Under the pieces are notes generated by a model. It worked only from the letters and a program-made list of their open reading frames with translations, had not been told where the DNA came from and searched no databases. A stretch of DNA of 64,000 nucleotides, from NCBI GenBank assembly GCA_905250125.1, contig CAJNOL010001128.1, forward strand, positions 1-64,000, written 5' to 3'. The DNA comes from Rotaria sordida (lineage: Eukaryota; Rotifera; Eurotatoria; Philodinida; Philodinidae). Positions 12,775-23,472 of the stretch are shown in pieces. The position numbers and the translations under genes were made by a program. Numbering within the stretch: position 1 is the first letter of the stretch; each line of letters starts with the position of its first letter.

Positions 12775-13115
12775 GGCCTTCGCTTATGAGATATCGAAAT
12801 TTTACTAGGTTTCTCAATGAAAAGCTGTGACGACTATTTGATCATGGGAAATGTCGACTTTCGAGTTTTGACTTCGATCTTTGTAAAACAACATGAGAGA
12901 ATTTCGAATATTTCATACCTAGCAATTGGGAATGCTAGAAAAGTTACGACTTGCGCAATCAACTTATTACATTGGAAACTTTGTTTTTATAAAGTTTGAA
13001 GTCAAAACTCAAAAATCGAATCTTCATATGATGTAAAAAGCAACAGATTTTTATTGAAAAGCATAGAAAAATTTCAATGTCTCAAGAATGAAGGCTCATA
13101 ATACCGAAACATTCT
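12775..13115. mobile_element. Diverged inverted-repeat element
   Basis: The arms 12780-12900 and about 12985-13113 are inverted copies at roughly 70 percent identity by eye, best around GAGTTTTGACTTC. No open frame of interest. Probably an old foldback MITE. Confidence 0.55.
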
Positions 13116-14009
13116 AGACTTTTCTATTGCACACTAGTGGAAAAAGTTAGATTTGGACTTCAAAAAAAAATACAAAGTCTTTGAACCACTACATTTCAAA
13201 AAAAGTAAGTCTCATCTATGGATGTATGTTTAGAGCTAAAGTCATTTTTTCTTTTACACTATGAAAAATAGAGAATTATATCTATTCTGCCGCACAATAA
13301 AAGAAAAGAAGAAACCATCTTTCATAGCTTTTGGTGTTGGTTACAAGAAGAACTCTTTAAATTTATCTTTATCAACTCAATATTCACTTCAATACTAATA
13401 AAATCGACAAAAGAAATTATACTATTTATTCAACAAGATATAAATTCTTGTGTATTTTTGTTTTTTTTACCGATAGATTTATTGTATGCTAACAATAAAA
13501 AGAAATGCAAGATTTTGTTTCATGTTACTTTTCTACTGGCTTCATGTCACCGCACACTATAAATTTTAAAATAAATTATGTTACAATGCAAAAAACAATT
13601 CATTCTTTCTTATAACTTTTTTTTAAATGTAAATTTCTATATTCAATGAAAGATTATTTGATGAGTAGAGCTCACACTTTTAGTCGAGAACATATAGTAT
13701 GATTAGCGTATAAATGGTTTATTTATAGTGAGTGAAAAATAATTGAAAGTATTTAAATTATTTTAAAAAAAACCTTTCATTATAATCTTTTATAATATTT
13801 ATCAAAATGTTACAAAACTAACTGTATAAAGTTGTTGATTGTTGATTGTATTAAATTTCTTATAGTACATTCTATTATGAGATTACGTTGAATTCGATTA
13901 GATGGTAAAATTATACGCAAAAGTCTTGACATATATATATAAAAGGTACTCGTAATTTGAAATTCAAGTTGAATTTTTTGCCTTTTTTTACATATAGTTT
14001 GATAGAGTG
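13116..14009. other. Intergenic, no gene seen
   Basis: AT-rich DNA with no recognised gene or repeat. Confidence 0.4.
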
Positions 14010-14148
14010 TAAGCTGTTGATCACGAAAAACCCTAAAAACTATATGGGTGTCTTTTATGAAAATGATACCTACCTAGTTTTTTGGATTTTCAGGCAGAAA
14101 AGCGCGTTCTTAGACGTTAGAAACTAGTTTTTCATGATCAGCAGCCTT
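14010..14148. mobile_element. Small MITE-like inverted repeat
   Basis: Ends of about 25 bp (GCTGTTGATCACGAAAAA and the inverted TTTTTCATGATCAGCAGC) flank about 90 bp of non-coding DNA. No target duplication could be fixed. Confidence 0.5.
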
Positions 14149-14547
14149 AATGATTAGTTTCATTGATATTGAGATAGTTTATATGCTTAGAATTCAGTTG
14201 TTACAGATCTCCAGGCTTTTTTTTTTACTGATGATAATATGATCGTGACATATAATCTATTTATGACGATTGTCTGACAATCTCCTACATATCATCCTTG
14301 CAAAAGAGAAGATAACCTACCACAAACATATCTACTCGATTGTTTACATTCTACTCATACAAGAAAAATGATGTAATTGTTAAAGCAATTCTATGCCTGA
14401 TTGTTCGATATATCGTTATCAGGAAAACTAGTTTACTTTATTAATATGTATGCTAATATTCTTTGCTGTTTCAGGACTAACTATGCAAGAAAACTTCTTT
14501 TTCTTGAGAATTTTTCAAATATTTATTCGATTAAAACGCATTCGAAA

Positions 14548-15161
14548 CAGAGGTCGAAAACGAACCGAACCGAACCGAACCTGAAGTAATTTTGAAGCAA
14601 AAAAAGTTGAACACGGTTTAATGTTTAATGACAAAAAAGTAACTAAACTATTATTAATTTAGAGAAGTATAACACCGTCAAGAAAGATAAAAACGAACGT
14701 TTATTGATTGTTTTACATGCTTGATTTAATATCTGTGCATTGCTGTCTACTTTTTCTCTTAGTTTTAGTTACACAAATTGTGTTTATGATGACAGATCAC
14801 TTTTATGTGGCATAATTCTTTGATTTTTCTTTTATAAAGTTCTTCATTATTCTAAAGTACGATGAATAGTCATCCGTAGTGATATGAGATTAGTGTCAGC
14901 ACTGCAATATTTCTAATTCTCGTATATCAATGTTAACATATAATTTAATCTACAAATGAATTTAGCAGTGTTAAATGACACGAATATGAACTTCCATGTG
15001 ACAATTTTGATCGTCTGAAAACGAAGTTTTGATTTTTGGTCTAGTCTTGATTAAATGGCAGTAATACTACTCCAGTCGAACCGCACCCGAACTGTTTTTT
15101 TAAAGACTAGCCGAACCGAACCGAACTCGATCTAGAAAAACTCGGTTCGGTTCGACCTCTG
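14548..15161. mobile_element. hAT-type non-autonomous transposon with exact 8-bp target duplication
   Basis: Element of 614 bp with ends CAGAGGTCGAA and TTCGACCTCTG, flanked on both sides by the identical octamer ATTCGAAA (14540-14547 and 15162-15169). CAGRG-type termini and 8-bp duplications are the hallmarks of the hAT superfamily. Subterminal CGAACCGAACC runs are present in both orientations. No transposase. Confidence 0.9.
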
Positions 15162-16014
15162 ATTCGAAATTATCACAATAAAATCTTGATACAATTATCG
15201 ACAGATATTTAGATTCATGTGGTTTTCATTCTTGTATAGAATAAACATCAAAAAGATTTTATAGATTGACTTTGTTTTGATTGATATATACGAACACATT
15301 CTAAAACGTCCTTAAAAAATATCCTTGACTTTTTGTCCTTTTGATAAAATGTTCTTCAAAGTAAATGTCCTTGAGAAATGATTCTTCGTTTGAAAATGTC
15401 CCTGATCCTCAATTCTTGCTTTTTTTGAATACCATGTGACTGGAACGTAGATGATGCTGTTATTGAAACACATTTCGGCAGATATCTAAATTGTTTATCT
15501 AGGGGACTTATTTGGTACAGAAATAAATACAAAAAGAACGAAAGTAAATTTTATTAAAATACAATTATTTATGTTTATATAACATCTTATAAATAATCCC
15601 AATCAAAATCTTTTAAATTAATGGAATCGTACAACATCATGATGGAGATGTGGATACAGGGTGGGTGTGGGTGTGGGTGTACGTGTGTGTATGAATGTTC
15701 GCGAAGAGAATACCCACACCCACCATTTATTCATAAAATAACTAAGCCTGAATTCGAGAACTATCAACGTCGCTCTCACAATCTTCTCACATTTACAAAA
15801 TAACGTTTTAACTTCATTCATACGACACGACTACACCTTCACTTCCATCACATGTGCAACTTCCATCCGACAAAAGCACGAAGGAAATATAGATGAAACA
15901 CTTATTACTCAAACATCACCATTTCTCAAAAGAACGAAACCCACTTTTCTTGCACACAGCCATGCCAATGAACAAAGTAAACGTATCTATTTCTCTTTAA
16001 GTCTTTTCAATTTC
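15162..16014. repeat. Intergenic with telomere-like inverted tract at 15657-15725
   Basis: A G/T tract (GGTGGGTGTGGGTGTGGGTG) is followed after about 40 bases by its complement (CCCACACCCACC), so the segment can fold into a hairpin. Opposing short open frames over it are artefacts of the repeat. The rest of the interval shows no gene. Confidence 0.75.
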
Positions 16015-16330
16015 TCCCTGTCATTCCAGATATGGATGAAGAGTTTCTCCATCAAAAATAACCATTTCTAATAGAAAAAATCCTTTTCTACTAGAAACAT
16101 TCCATAAAATGAAAAAATATTTCCTTTTCTCTCTAACACTTTTCGATTTCTGCTTGTTTATGGGGATATGAATGAAGAATTTCTGCTTGAAAAATAACTC
16201 TGTCTAATAGAAAAAATCCACATCTACTAGAAAGTACCCTTAAGATGAAAAAAAAAATTCCATTTCTCTCTAAGATAACACTTTTCGATTTCTGCTTGTG
16301 TATGTTGAGAAAAAGCGTTTCCTTCTGATT
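16015..16330. repeat. Degenerate tandem repeat, about 130-bp period
   Basis: About two and a third copies of a unit containing TCTAATAGAAAAAATCC and CACTTTTCGATTTCTGCTTG. Non-coding. Confidence 0.65.
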
Positions 16331-16649
16331 TTATGTGGTTTAAGCATTTCTCCTTGAAGTGGAACAGTTTCTCTTTGAGAGGGAGAAATGGTCTAGCCCT
16401 CGTAGAAAAAGTGGTTCAAACAAAGATTTCTAATACACGTCGTACGATATTTCTGAAGTGTCTTTTTATAATAATGAAGAGGTGGCAAAATAAATTAACA
16501 AATCTCGATAGCAATGGCGTGCTAGTATTAGTTACATGCCGAAAAGACATCCCTATATATTGAAAAGTGTACTTTTAGAAGCCGCTGATGAGCATCGCTT
16601 TCAAAGCGACTCATCTGTCACTATCGAACAACATATCGGAGAATGTATC

Positions 16650-16857
16650 CAGGGATGGCCCGAGTCAACCAACAATGGGGGGGTGTCGCGAAATTTTTTG
16701 CAGTAAAAGGTGGAATTTTTTAATTTTGGGGGGGTGTAACATTATTTTTCATGACAAATGGAAGAAAATTTTTTGATTTTGCTGAGCAAAAAATAGAATT
16801 TTTCTAAGATTGGGGGGGTGTTTCACCCCCGACACCCCCCCGGTCGGGCCACCCCTG
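16650..16857. mobile_element. hAT-type MITE, 208 bp, with exact 8-bp target duplication
   Basis: Ends CAGGGATGGCCCGA and TCGGGCCACCCCTG, flanked by identical AATGTATC octamers (16642-16649 and 16858-16865). The interior contains short G runs (GGGGGGGTGT) in one orientation and C runs near the right end. Confidence 0.9.
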
Positions 16858-16959
16858 AATGTATCTAATTGTAAAATTAGCTGCAAGTTTTATAAGAAAG
16901 TATATTTGAAATCGAATTGTTTTTAGTTATGCTTATGCTGACTTTATTCTATATATATA

Positions 16960-17527
16960 CAGGGTGGGCCGAAAGTCAGTTTACCGAGAAAAAAAATTGA
17001 GTATCTCTACTACAGTTCCGCCAAACGGGCTGATTTTTTTACCAACGATAGAGTCATGTTGACATTCCAAATCCATACGGACAAAGTCAGTGAGAACTTT
17101 TGTTAAGTATCACTTTTGACCCCAATAAGAAAATTTTGCTTTTTCACAGACAGAAAAAAACCAGTATACAGGACGATGCCAAAGTCACTTTATCGAGTAG
17201 AAAATTTACTATCTGCACTACAGCTCAAGTAAACGAGCTGATTTTTTTACCGATGATAAAGGCATGCGCACACTCCAAATCCATATGGGCATGATTAGTG
17301 AGAACCGTTGTTAAGTATTTTGTTTTCTTTTCTTATCTGTGAAAAAGTAAAATGTCCTTATTGAGATCAATAGGGATACTTAACAAAAGTTCTCACTGAC
17401 TTTATCCGTATGGATTTGGAATATCAACATGACTCTATCGTTGGTAAAAAAAATCAGCTCGTTTGGTGGAACCGTAATAGAGATACTCAATTATTTTTCT
17501 CGGTAAACTGACTTTTGGCTTACTCTG
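16960..17527. mobile_element. Tc1/mariner-type palindromic MITE, 568 bp
   Basis: Inverted ends begin CAGGGTGGGCCGAAAGTCAG and finish CTGACTTTTGGCTTACTCTG, flanked by TA (16958-16959 and 17528-17529). A second internal copy of the arm sequence at about 17170-17310 makes the interior partly repeated. No transposase frame. Confidence 0.8.
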
Positions 17528-18277
17528 TATATTGTTTTTATCCGTTGTTAGTTATGAAATGTCTTTTGGATGATGTGTGGATAAATGAACAGAAACAAAA
17601 CGCAAACTATATTATACTAATAGGACAACAAAACAGACGTCTTAACACAATAAAAATTGCTTTCTGATTTTTTTCTGATTTTGAACAAACACATTCTGAT
17701 TTTTAACTTTTTGATCTAGCCACCCTGGTTAAGACATATTTATGTCAATGCATTTGTTTGAATTTGAGATGTATTAAGCCGTGGACAAGTGACAAAGTTA
17801 CTCATTTTTGAACTCTTTAATTGTAATAATTATAATCACTCTCATCTTAGTTCGATGTACCATGATAGTCAATAGCGTGGTTGAATGTGAAAAGCAAGGT
17901 TAGATCAATCAGTCATTGATGTCAAATATTTGTCAATATATCGCTCTGCTGTTGTTGGATGCGTTTATTCGTCAACTTTTGACAGAAGTTGTACTGAATG
18001 ACCCTCTATTTCTTTCTTATTAAGAACATGAGGGCACGTTGCAACGTGACTGAATCTGCCGGAAAAAAATCGTTTCTTTCCTTTTTTTTATCCTTTCATA
18101 CAGTGTTCGGCACCATCACACTGAAAAAAAAGAGCAGATAAATTTTGTTTCTTCCTCTAGTTATACGGCGACCATAAAAATACCTCTCTTCTTTTTTTCT
18201 TTTTTGTGTCGTCGTCGTGAGTGGAGACAGAAATTTCATCTTGCAGTCATTAGACACGTTGCAATAGTAAGAAAAAG
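17528..18277. other. Intergenic upstream of PAP2 gene, no gene seen
   Basis: No repeat or exon recognised. It should contain the promoter and 5' untranslated region of the PAP2 gene, but I see no definite motif. Confidence 0.4.
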
Positions 18278-19303
18278 ATGAACACAACGCCTGACACCGT
18301 CATTAACATGCAACAACTAGATATTGACACTGCTCAAACTAATCCAAATAGACAGATACGAGAAAGGATGAGTTTTCGGATTTATCTTCGTACTTTCTGG
18401 ATGGATTATCTTTTAATGGCTATATTAGGAGCACTTGCTCTAGGCGTTAATATCCTTGGGCCTGCATCGAATCGTATTTTTCCTGTTTATTTTCGTAATG
18501 GTGAAATAGTTAATCCAGAATTTAGTTATCCATTTAGAAAAAATATTATTCCATCATGGTTAGCTGGTTTCTTAGCATTTATTGTTCCATTTATATTTAT
18601 TATGTTAATGCAAATACGCATAAGAAGTTTGAATGATGTTAATACAGCAACAATGGGTTTAATTTTTTCATTATTATCTACTACTGTTTTTCAAGTATTT
18701 ATCAAATGGCTTATTGGTGGTTTAAGACCATATTTTTTTTCTGTTTGTAAACCAAATATCAATGTAGCAAGTGTTGGTACTGGACAAGGTTTTTATGGTT
18801 TGATGTTTGACCGTTCAATATGTACAGGTGATAAGAAAGAAATTGATTATGCATTAGAAACAATGCCATCCGGACATTCAGCAATAGCGTTTTCTGGTTT
18901 TCTTTACTGTTCATTGTATCTTAATGGTAAATTAAAAATTTTTGCTAATTATCGTCCACAATATTGGAAATTTGTTCTTTTTTTTGCTCCAATACTTGGT
19001 GCTGTTCTTATGGCTGGTTCATTAACACTTGATTATTATCATCACGGGTATGACATTTTAGCAGGTTCACTTATTGGAATAATGTTTGCATTTGGATCGT
19101 ACCGTTTTCAATATGCTAGTGTTTGGGATTATCGTTTTAATCATATACCATTACCAAGATTAGAAGCAGATCTTGGTTTTGATTATCATCTTGATTATTT
19201 AGAAAATTCACTGAGTGGTTCAAGGAAAGGTCGATGGAACGATGATAGACACATTTATGGAGCACCTTTTGATGCGATAGAAACATTATCAACTTTACAT
19301 TGA
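18278..19303 (+). CDS. PAP2-family lipid phosphate phosphatase
   Basis: Intronless frame of 341 residues with about six membrane helices. The catalytic motifs of the type 2 phosphatidic acid phosphatase superfamily are in order: K143-WLIGGL-R150-P151 (KX6RP), P197-S198-G199-H200, and S248...H255...D259 (SLTLDYYHHGYD). The nucleophilic His255, proton-donor His200 and Asp259 are present. The Arg that normally follows the serine of the third motif (SRX5HX3D) is Leu249 here. After the last helix it has WDYRFNHIPLP, which I associate with fungal PAP2 proteins rather than animal lipid phosphate phosphatases. The expected reaction is dephosphorylation of phosphatidic acid, diacylglycerol pyrophosphate or related lipid phosphates in an internal membrane. 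Lack of introns and the fungal-like tail suggest horizontal acquisition; this is inference without a tree. Confidence 0.85.
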   Translation: MNTTPDTVINMQQLDIDTAQTNPNRQIRERMSFRIYLRTFWMDYLLMAILGALALGVNILGPASNRIFPVYFRNGEIVNPEFSYPFRKNIIPSWLAGFLAFIVPFIFIMLMQIRIRSLNDVNTATMGLIFSLLSTTVFQVFIKWLIGGLRPYFFSVCKPNINVASVGTGQGFYGLMFDRSICTGDKKEIDYALETMPSGHSAIAFSGFLYCSLYLNGKLKIFANYRPQYWKFVLFFAPILGAVLMAGSLTLDYYHHGYDILAGSLIGIMFAFGSYRFQYASVWDYRFNHIPLPRLEADLGFDYHLDYLENSLSGSRKGRWNDDRHIYGAPFDAIETLSTLH

Positions 19304-19754
19304 TCATGATAATAATTAGAAGGAAAATTGTTGCAAACAATAATATTATCAAACTTCACAAGTTAAGATTTTTACCTTGACTCTTATTTGTCTACTACTT
19401 TTTCAATAATCTCATAAAATAAATGAAAATCATGAATACATCAATTTAAACAAATTCTACTACTTAATATCTGGTCAATGAAAACTTTTCCTCTGCGTTA
19501 TACATGTCAATTCCGCTAGCCAAACACTCAGTCAAAGTTATGTTATGCTTTCACTAATGGGAATAGCATCGTTGGAACAACTGCTACATTCATCATTAAA
19601 ATGTGACATATTCATTTTTTGTTTTAAATTTATTTTACTGTGCCATGTTGTACCTGGTTCACAGTAGGAGAAATAAATATAACCAGAAAAAGAGAAAGAC
19701 ATGTATTATGGTTGTAATACATCAACAGTATAAGAAAAAAAATGAGAGAAAGAT
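19304..19754. other. 3' flank of PAP2 gene, no gene seen
   Basis: No exon or repeat recognised. Confidence 0.4.
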
Positions 19755-20278
19755 AACATTGTATATATCCCAAAGTCTAAAAAATATGGCCACTAGAAAT
19801 TTTTCTAGTCACATCCTACTCGGGGTATGGTTTTTTTCATGTTTTTGCAAATTTTTCACTATTAGTGAACCTTTTCCATCGAGACAACTAGAATCTATAT
19901 CAAAACTAATATCAGATTCAGAATCAGCACCAAAAACTGAATCGATGGGTATATATTTCAATTATTCCTAAAGATTTTTATTTTTGTCGAAAGATTCACC
20001 CCTACTTCCCCTCAGGTCCCACTGCTCACAGATGTCAAAAGATGATTTTTCTTAGAAATAATTGAAATATATATCGATCGATTCAGTTTTTGATGCTGAT
20101 TCCGAATCTGATATTAGTTTTGATATAGATTCTAGTTGTCTCGATGGAAAAGGCCCACTAATATTGAAAAATTTGCAAAAACATGAAAAAGACCATAGCC
20201 CGAGTATAATGTGACTAGAAAAATTTTTAGTGGCCATATTTTTTAGATTTTAGGATATATACAATGTTGTACCTCTTG
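19755..20278. mobile_element. Foldback element with 220-bp arms
   Basis: Arms 19755-19975 and 20050-20278 are inverted copies of each other (AACATTGTATATATCC at the outer ends) around a loop of about 75 bp. Because the arms are inverted, both strands carry almost the same 61-residue frame (MATRNFSSHI.../MATKNFSSHI...). That similarity follows from the palindrome and is not evidence of a gene. Confidence 0.8.
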
Positions 20279-20297
20279 AAATGGACTATCAAATGAG

Positions 20298-21643
20298 TAC
20301 CCAGGCGAACAAAGGACGGATAAAAAGACTAGTCATTTTTCTAGTCGTGACTATGCGTCATGTCTAGTCTTTTTCTCAAAAAGCACTACTACATGACTAG
20401 TCCAAAATGGTTTGGAATCTTTAACCCCGTCTGGGCATCCTGTCCGAAAATAGATTTTAAATTAAAAAAGGCAGAGCGCCTGTGACGCGACATCTATTAG
20501 GTTTCAGTCTTATGTAGCGGTCTACTTTGGACTAGTCTAAATGATAGAAATATATGCAGAAAGTTAGATTCGTACATGCATACCTTGTGTTACTTACTCG
20601 TCGTCTACCCAATTGAGCCATATGATCTAGTGATCAACTTTTACATATCAATACACATCTGAAGATACTAATTACTACAGTTTGACTCAGCGTTTTCTCA
20701 AGTTTTAATATTTATAAAAACTACTTGTAATAAAATCGAAAATTAGTTAAATAAAGCTAAGTAAAATTAATTCAGAATTGTTTTTTGATCATCGACATTT
20801 GGAAAAAATTATTTTCTATTGGAAAAAACAATTAAAATTTAAATCAAAATCAAAATAATAATATATATTTCAAAAAAAGATCTTGCTTTTCATCTCATGG
20901 TTTATGTTTATCTTAATTTAAAATATTTCCTATTTAAATTTGAAAATGCACTATGATTCTATCGTTTAAATCCATTTTTAAATTCAAATCATTAGGTTTT
21001 ATATTGAAATAAAATAATATCCTCATATCAAAGCATTAAAATTAATTTTTCGAATAAAATTATTCTTAATTGTTATTACAATGTAAAAATTTAAAAGGAC
21101 ATAAATAGCCAACTCTCGTTAGATACATCGTTCTAGTCCCAATACAAACCAGTCTAAACGAATTATTCGAATGATTAAGTCCAAGCAATAAAGACTGTTT
21201 GGAAGGATAGACTTGCCTGGACCAGAATTAGCATTACTTTCTCGAAAACGACTAGTCATGACCAATATAGATGATTCTTCATACTAGTCCGCGTTACCTA
21301 TTGAAAACAGTTTAGACTAGTCAGGTATCCAATATTGTCGGCTTGAATGTTCGAATCCACCTATCGCCTCCGTTTCTTCTAACTTTTGCCTTCAAGTTGA
21401 CGCGTCTGGACAATATACACATACGAAACGGACTAGCCATGACAAGATTAGAGCATATTTTGGACTAGTCTATTTTAGATGCAAGACGTTGCTCGTGAAG
21501 ACGACTAGTCCTGACCGGCTGCAAATCATTTTAGACTAGTCCAAACGGCAGTGCAGACATTTTAGACTAGTCCAGACGGGTACTACGGACAATTTAGATT
21601 GGTCATGTCGGGCGTCACCCATTATTTTTTGCTCGCCTGGGTA
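20298..21643. mobile_element. Non-autonomous DNA transposon rich in GACTAGTC palindromes
   Basis: Ends TACCCAGGCGAACA and the inverted TGCTCGCCTGGGTA bound 1346 bp. The 8-bp palindrome GACTAGTC occurs nine times exactly (20328, 20395, 20530, 21250, 21315, 21463, 21503, 21534, 21565) plus several one-base variants, clustered toward the two ends with an AT-rich middle. Clustered subterminal motifs of this kind are typical transposase-binding sites. No long open frame. Superfamily not determined. Confidence 0.75.
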
Positions 21644-22049
21644 ATACTAGAATTTTGGCCTTTTCAAGTTTTACGACAGAATATTTGTTGAAAGATAAAA
21701 GTTGATGATAAATATAGGATCTATATAAACAGTGCCTAACAATATATCAGGCTCCCTCCCCACTGAATCAAATAATCAATTGTTGATTCATATATAGGAT
21801 TGAAGCCCTATCAAAAAGCTATTCAATACTTAATTTTGCAACTTTCTTTTCTTATCAATTTACTCTAAAACTGAGTCGACCATGATGGGGCCGATCATTG
21901 AATTAATGATAAAAAATGAGTTACTTTGTTAACAGCTTTTTACTTTGAAAATTCGATCAAAATCTGGTGAAAATAGTGTCAATATGTTAATTTCAGCATG
22001 TTTTTTCGATTGATATATGATTCAATGGGGTTAGCCGAAAAAAGTCCTA
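21644..22049. other. Intergenic, no gene seen
   Basis: No exon or repeat recognised. Confidence 0.35.
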
Positions 22050-22331
22050 GTGGGCCGATTTGGCTTCTTATGTGCCCCCCTCCTTTTGGAAGTAAAATAT
22101 GATCACCCAGATATCAAGAATATTGCGTACGAGTACAAACAACATGCTGTTAAGAGAAGAGTTGAAGAATCAACTGGAATAACACTAACAGAAATAACTG
22201 AGATTCTGGTAAAAGATGTAAATAATATGTACACTTGTCCAGAATGTCGAAAAAAATTCAAAACATAAGACATAACAAACCATGTGAAAAGCTGTGCCAA
22301 AACATGGTGCAATAAGAACAAAACTAAATAA
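22050..22331 (+). pseudogene. Zinc-finger fragment interrupted by a stop
   Basis: The frame reads through ...DHPDIKNIAYEYKQHAVK... to CPECRKKFKT, then a TAA at 22266-22268, then continues DITNHVKSC in the same frame to a second stop at 22331. Ignoring the stop, the cysteines and histidine give C-X2-C-X11-H-X3-C, the same spacing as the finger in the U-box/NHL gene. The upstream part has no recognised domain and no good start. I read it as a decayed gene or transposon fragment; it could also be chance. Confidence 0.35.
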
Positions 22332-22439
22332 ATGAGTTTGTAGTATTGAAAACGATTTGGAAGTATGGCTGTTCAGATATAAATGAAGAGTGTCATCTGA
22401 AACTAATTGGAGGATGATAATCCGATGAATAATCTGCAT

Positions 22440-22634
22440 TAGGGGTGTCAACTTTGCGTTCCGTTCCTAGAAACTGGAACGCAACATACGTTTCTTTCAC
22501 TTTTAATAGAAATTCCACTAATTCACCGAAGGAAAGCCAATTTCATAAAAATTAGGGATGTCAGCGTGCCCCGTTCCTCAGCGTTCCGTTCCTAGGAACG
22601 GAGCGCTGGGGAACGGGAAACGCTGACACCCCTA
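22440..22634. mobile_element. hAT-like MITE, 195 bp, with near-perfect 8-bp target duplication
   Basis: Ends TAGGGGTGTCA and TGACACCCCTA, flanked by ATCTGCAT (22432-22439) and CTCTGCAT (22635-22642), seven of eight identical. The interior carries GCGTTCCGTTCCTAG repeats in both orientations. Confidence 0.8.
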
Positions 22635-22682
22635 CTCTGCATCATAACTTCTAATGAACAAACAGAATAGAGATCAAATGGT

Positions 22683-22905
22683 ATACTTTTTTCTTTTTTC
22701 TTTATTCTTTTTTTCTTTTTTCCTTTTCTCTTTTTTTCTTCTTTCTTTTCTTTTTCTAATTTCTGATTTCTAATTTCTTCATATTTCTTCTTTTTTCTTA
22801 TTTCTTACTGACTTTCTTTTCTCTTTCGTCTTCCACCTTTTCCTAATTTCTCTCTCAATTATCTTTACTTTTTTCTCTTCTTGCATACTTTAATATGCTT
22901 AATAC
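22683..22905. repeat. Polypyrimidine (TTTCTTT) low-complexity tract
   Basis: Over 200 bases of almost pure T and C on the plus strand. No gene. Confidence 0.85.
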
Positions 22906-23472
22906 AATTTTTTAGGTTTTTCTTATTAATTTTGTTCTGTTTCACCCTAAACCATAAGCTATGGCTATTACTTACTCACTTACATCACCGCACACGACTT
23001 TTTCACAAGCAAGTCCTACAAATTCAAGAATAAAAGCCGAGGCGAACAAATCTTGATACAATACTCAGCATGCTCAATTACATCTGTTTAAAGTGATTCT
23101 GAATCCATCAGTAGTCGTTTAGACTCCATAGGTAGGTGCACGTATTTTAATTCTTGAATCTTGACAGAAACGAAGAAAACTTTGAATAGTGCTTCAAATC
23201 AAAGAGAACTGTCTAATGTATGATTTTGATGAATTAAAAATGAAAGTGCAATAGAAAGGGCGAGGGATGTTTTGCCTAGATATCGGTCCCTATCGAAAAC
23301 ATAAACAGTTTCACATGAAACTTCCAGTAATTGTAGGACTCAGAGTCACTAGTCATTCCTATAAGTATCAGCTCGATCGATCAAGCTTTTCCCTTACTTT
23401 GATATACTGCCATATAGACCCTATTGGGCCTTCTATGGGCCAAACAATCATTCATTTTAGATGGTATATATA

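Noticed and set aside
15618-15821. Opposed open frames of 60-67 codons over the G/T tract
   Set aside because: Both are translations of a telomere-like hairpin, with no independent coding signal.
19603-20237. Two similar 61-residue frames (MATRNFSSHI and MATKNFSSHI)
   Set aside because: They are the two arms of one palindrome, so their similarity is structural, not evidence for duplicated genes.
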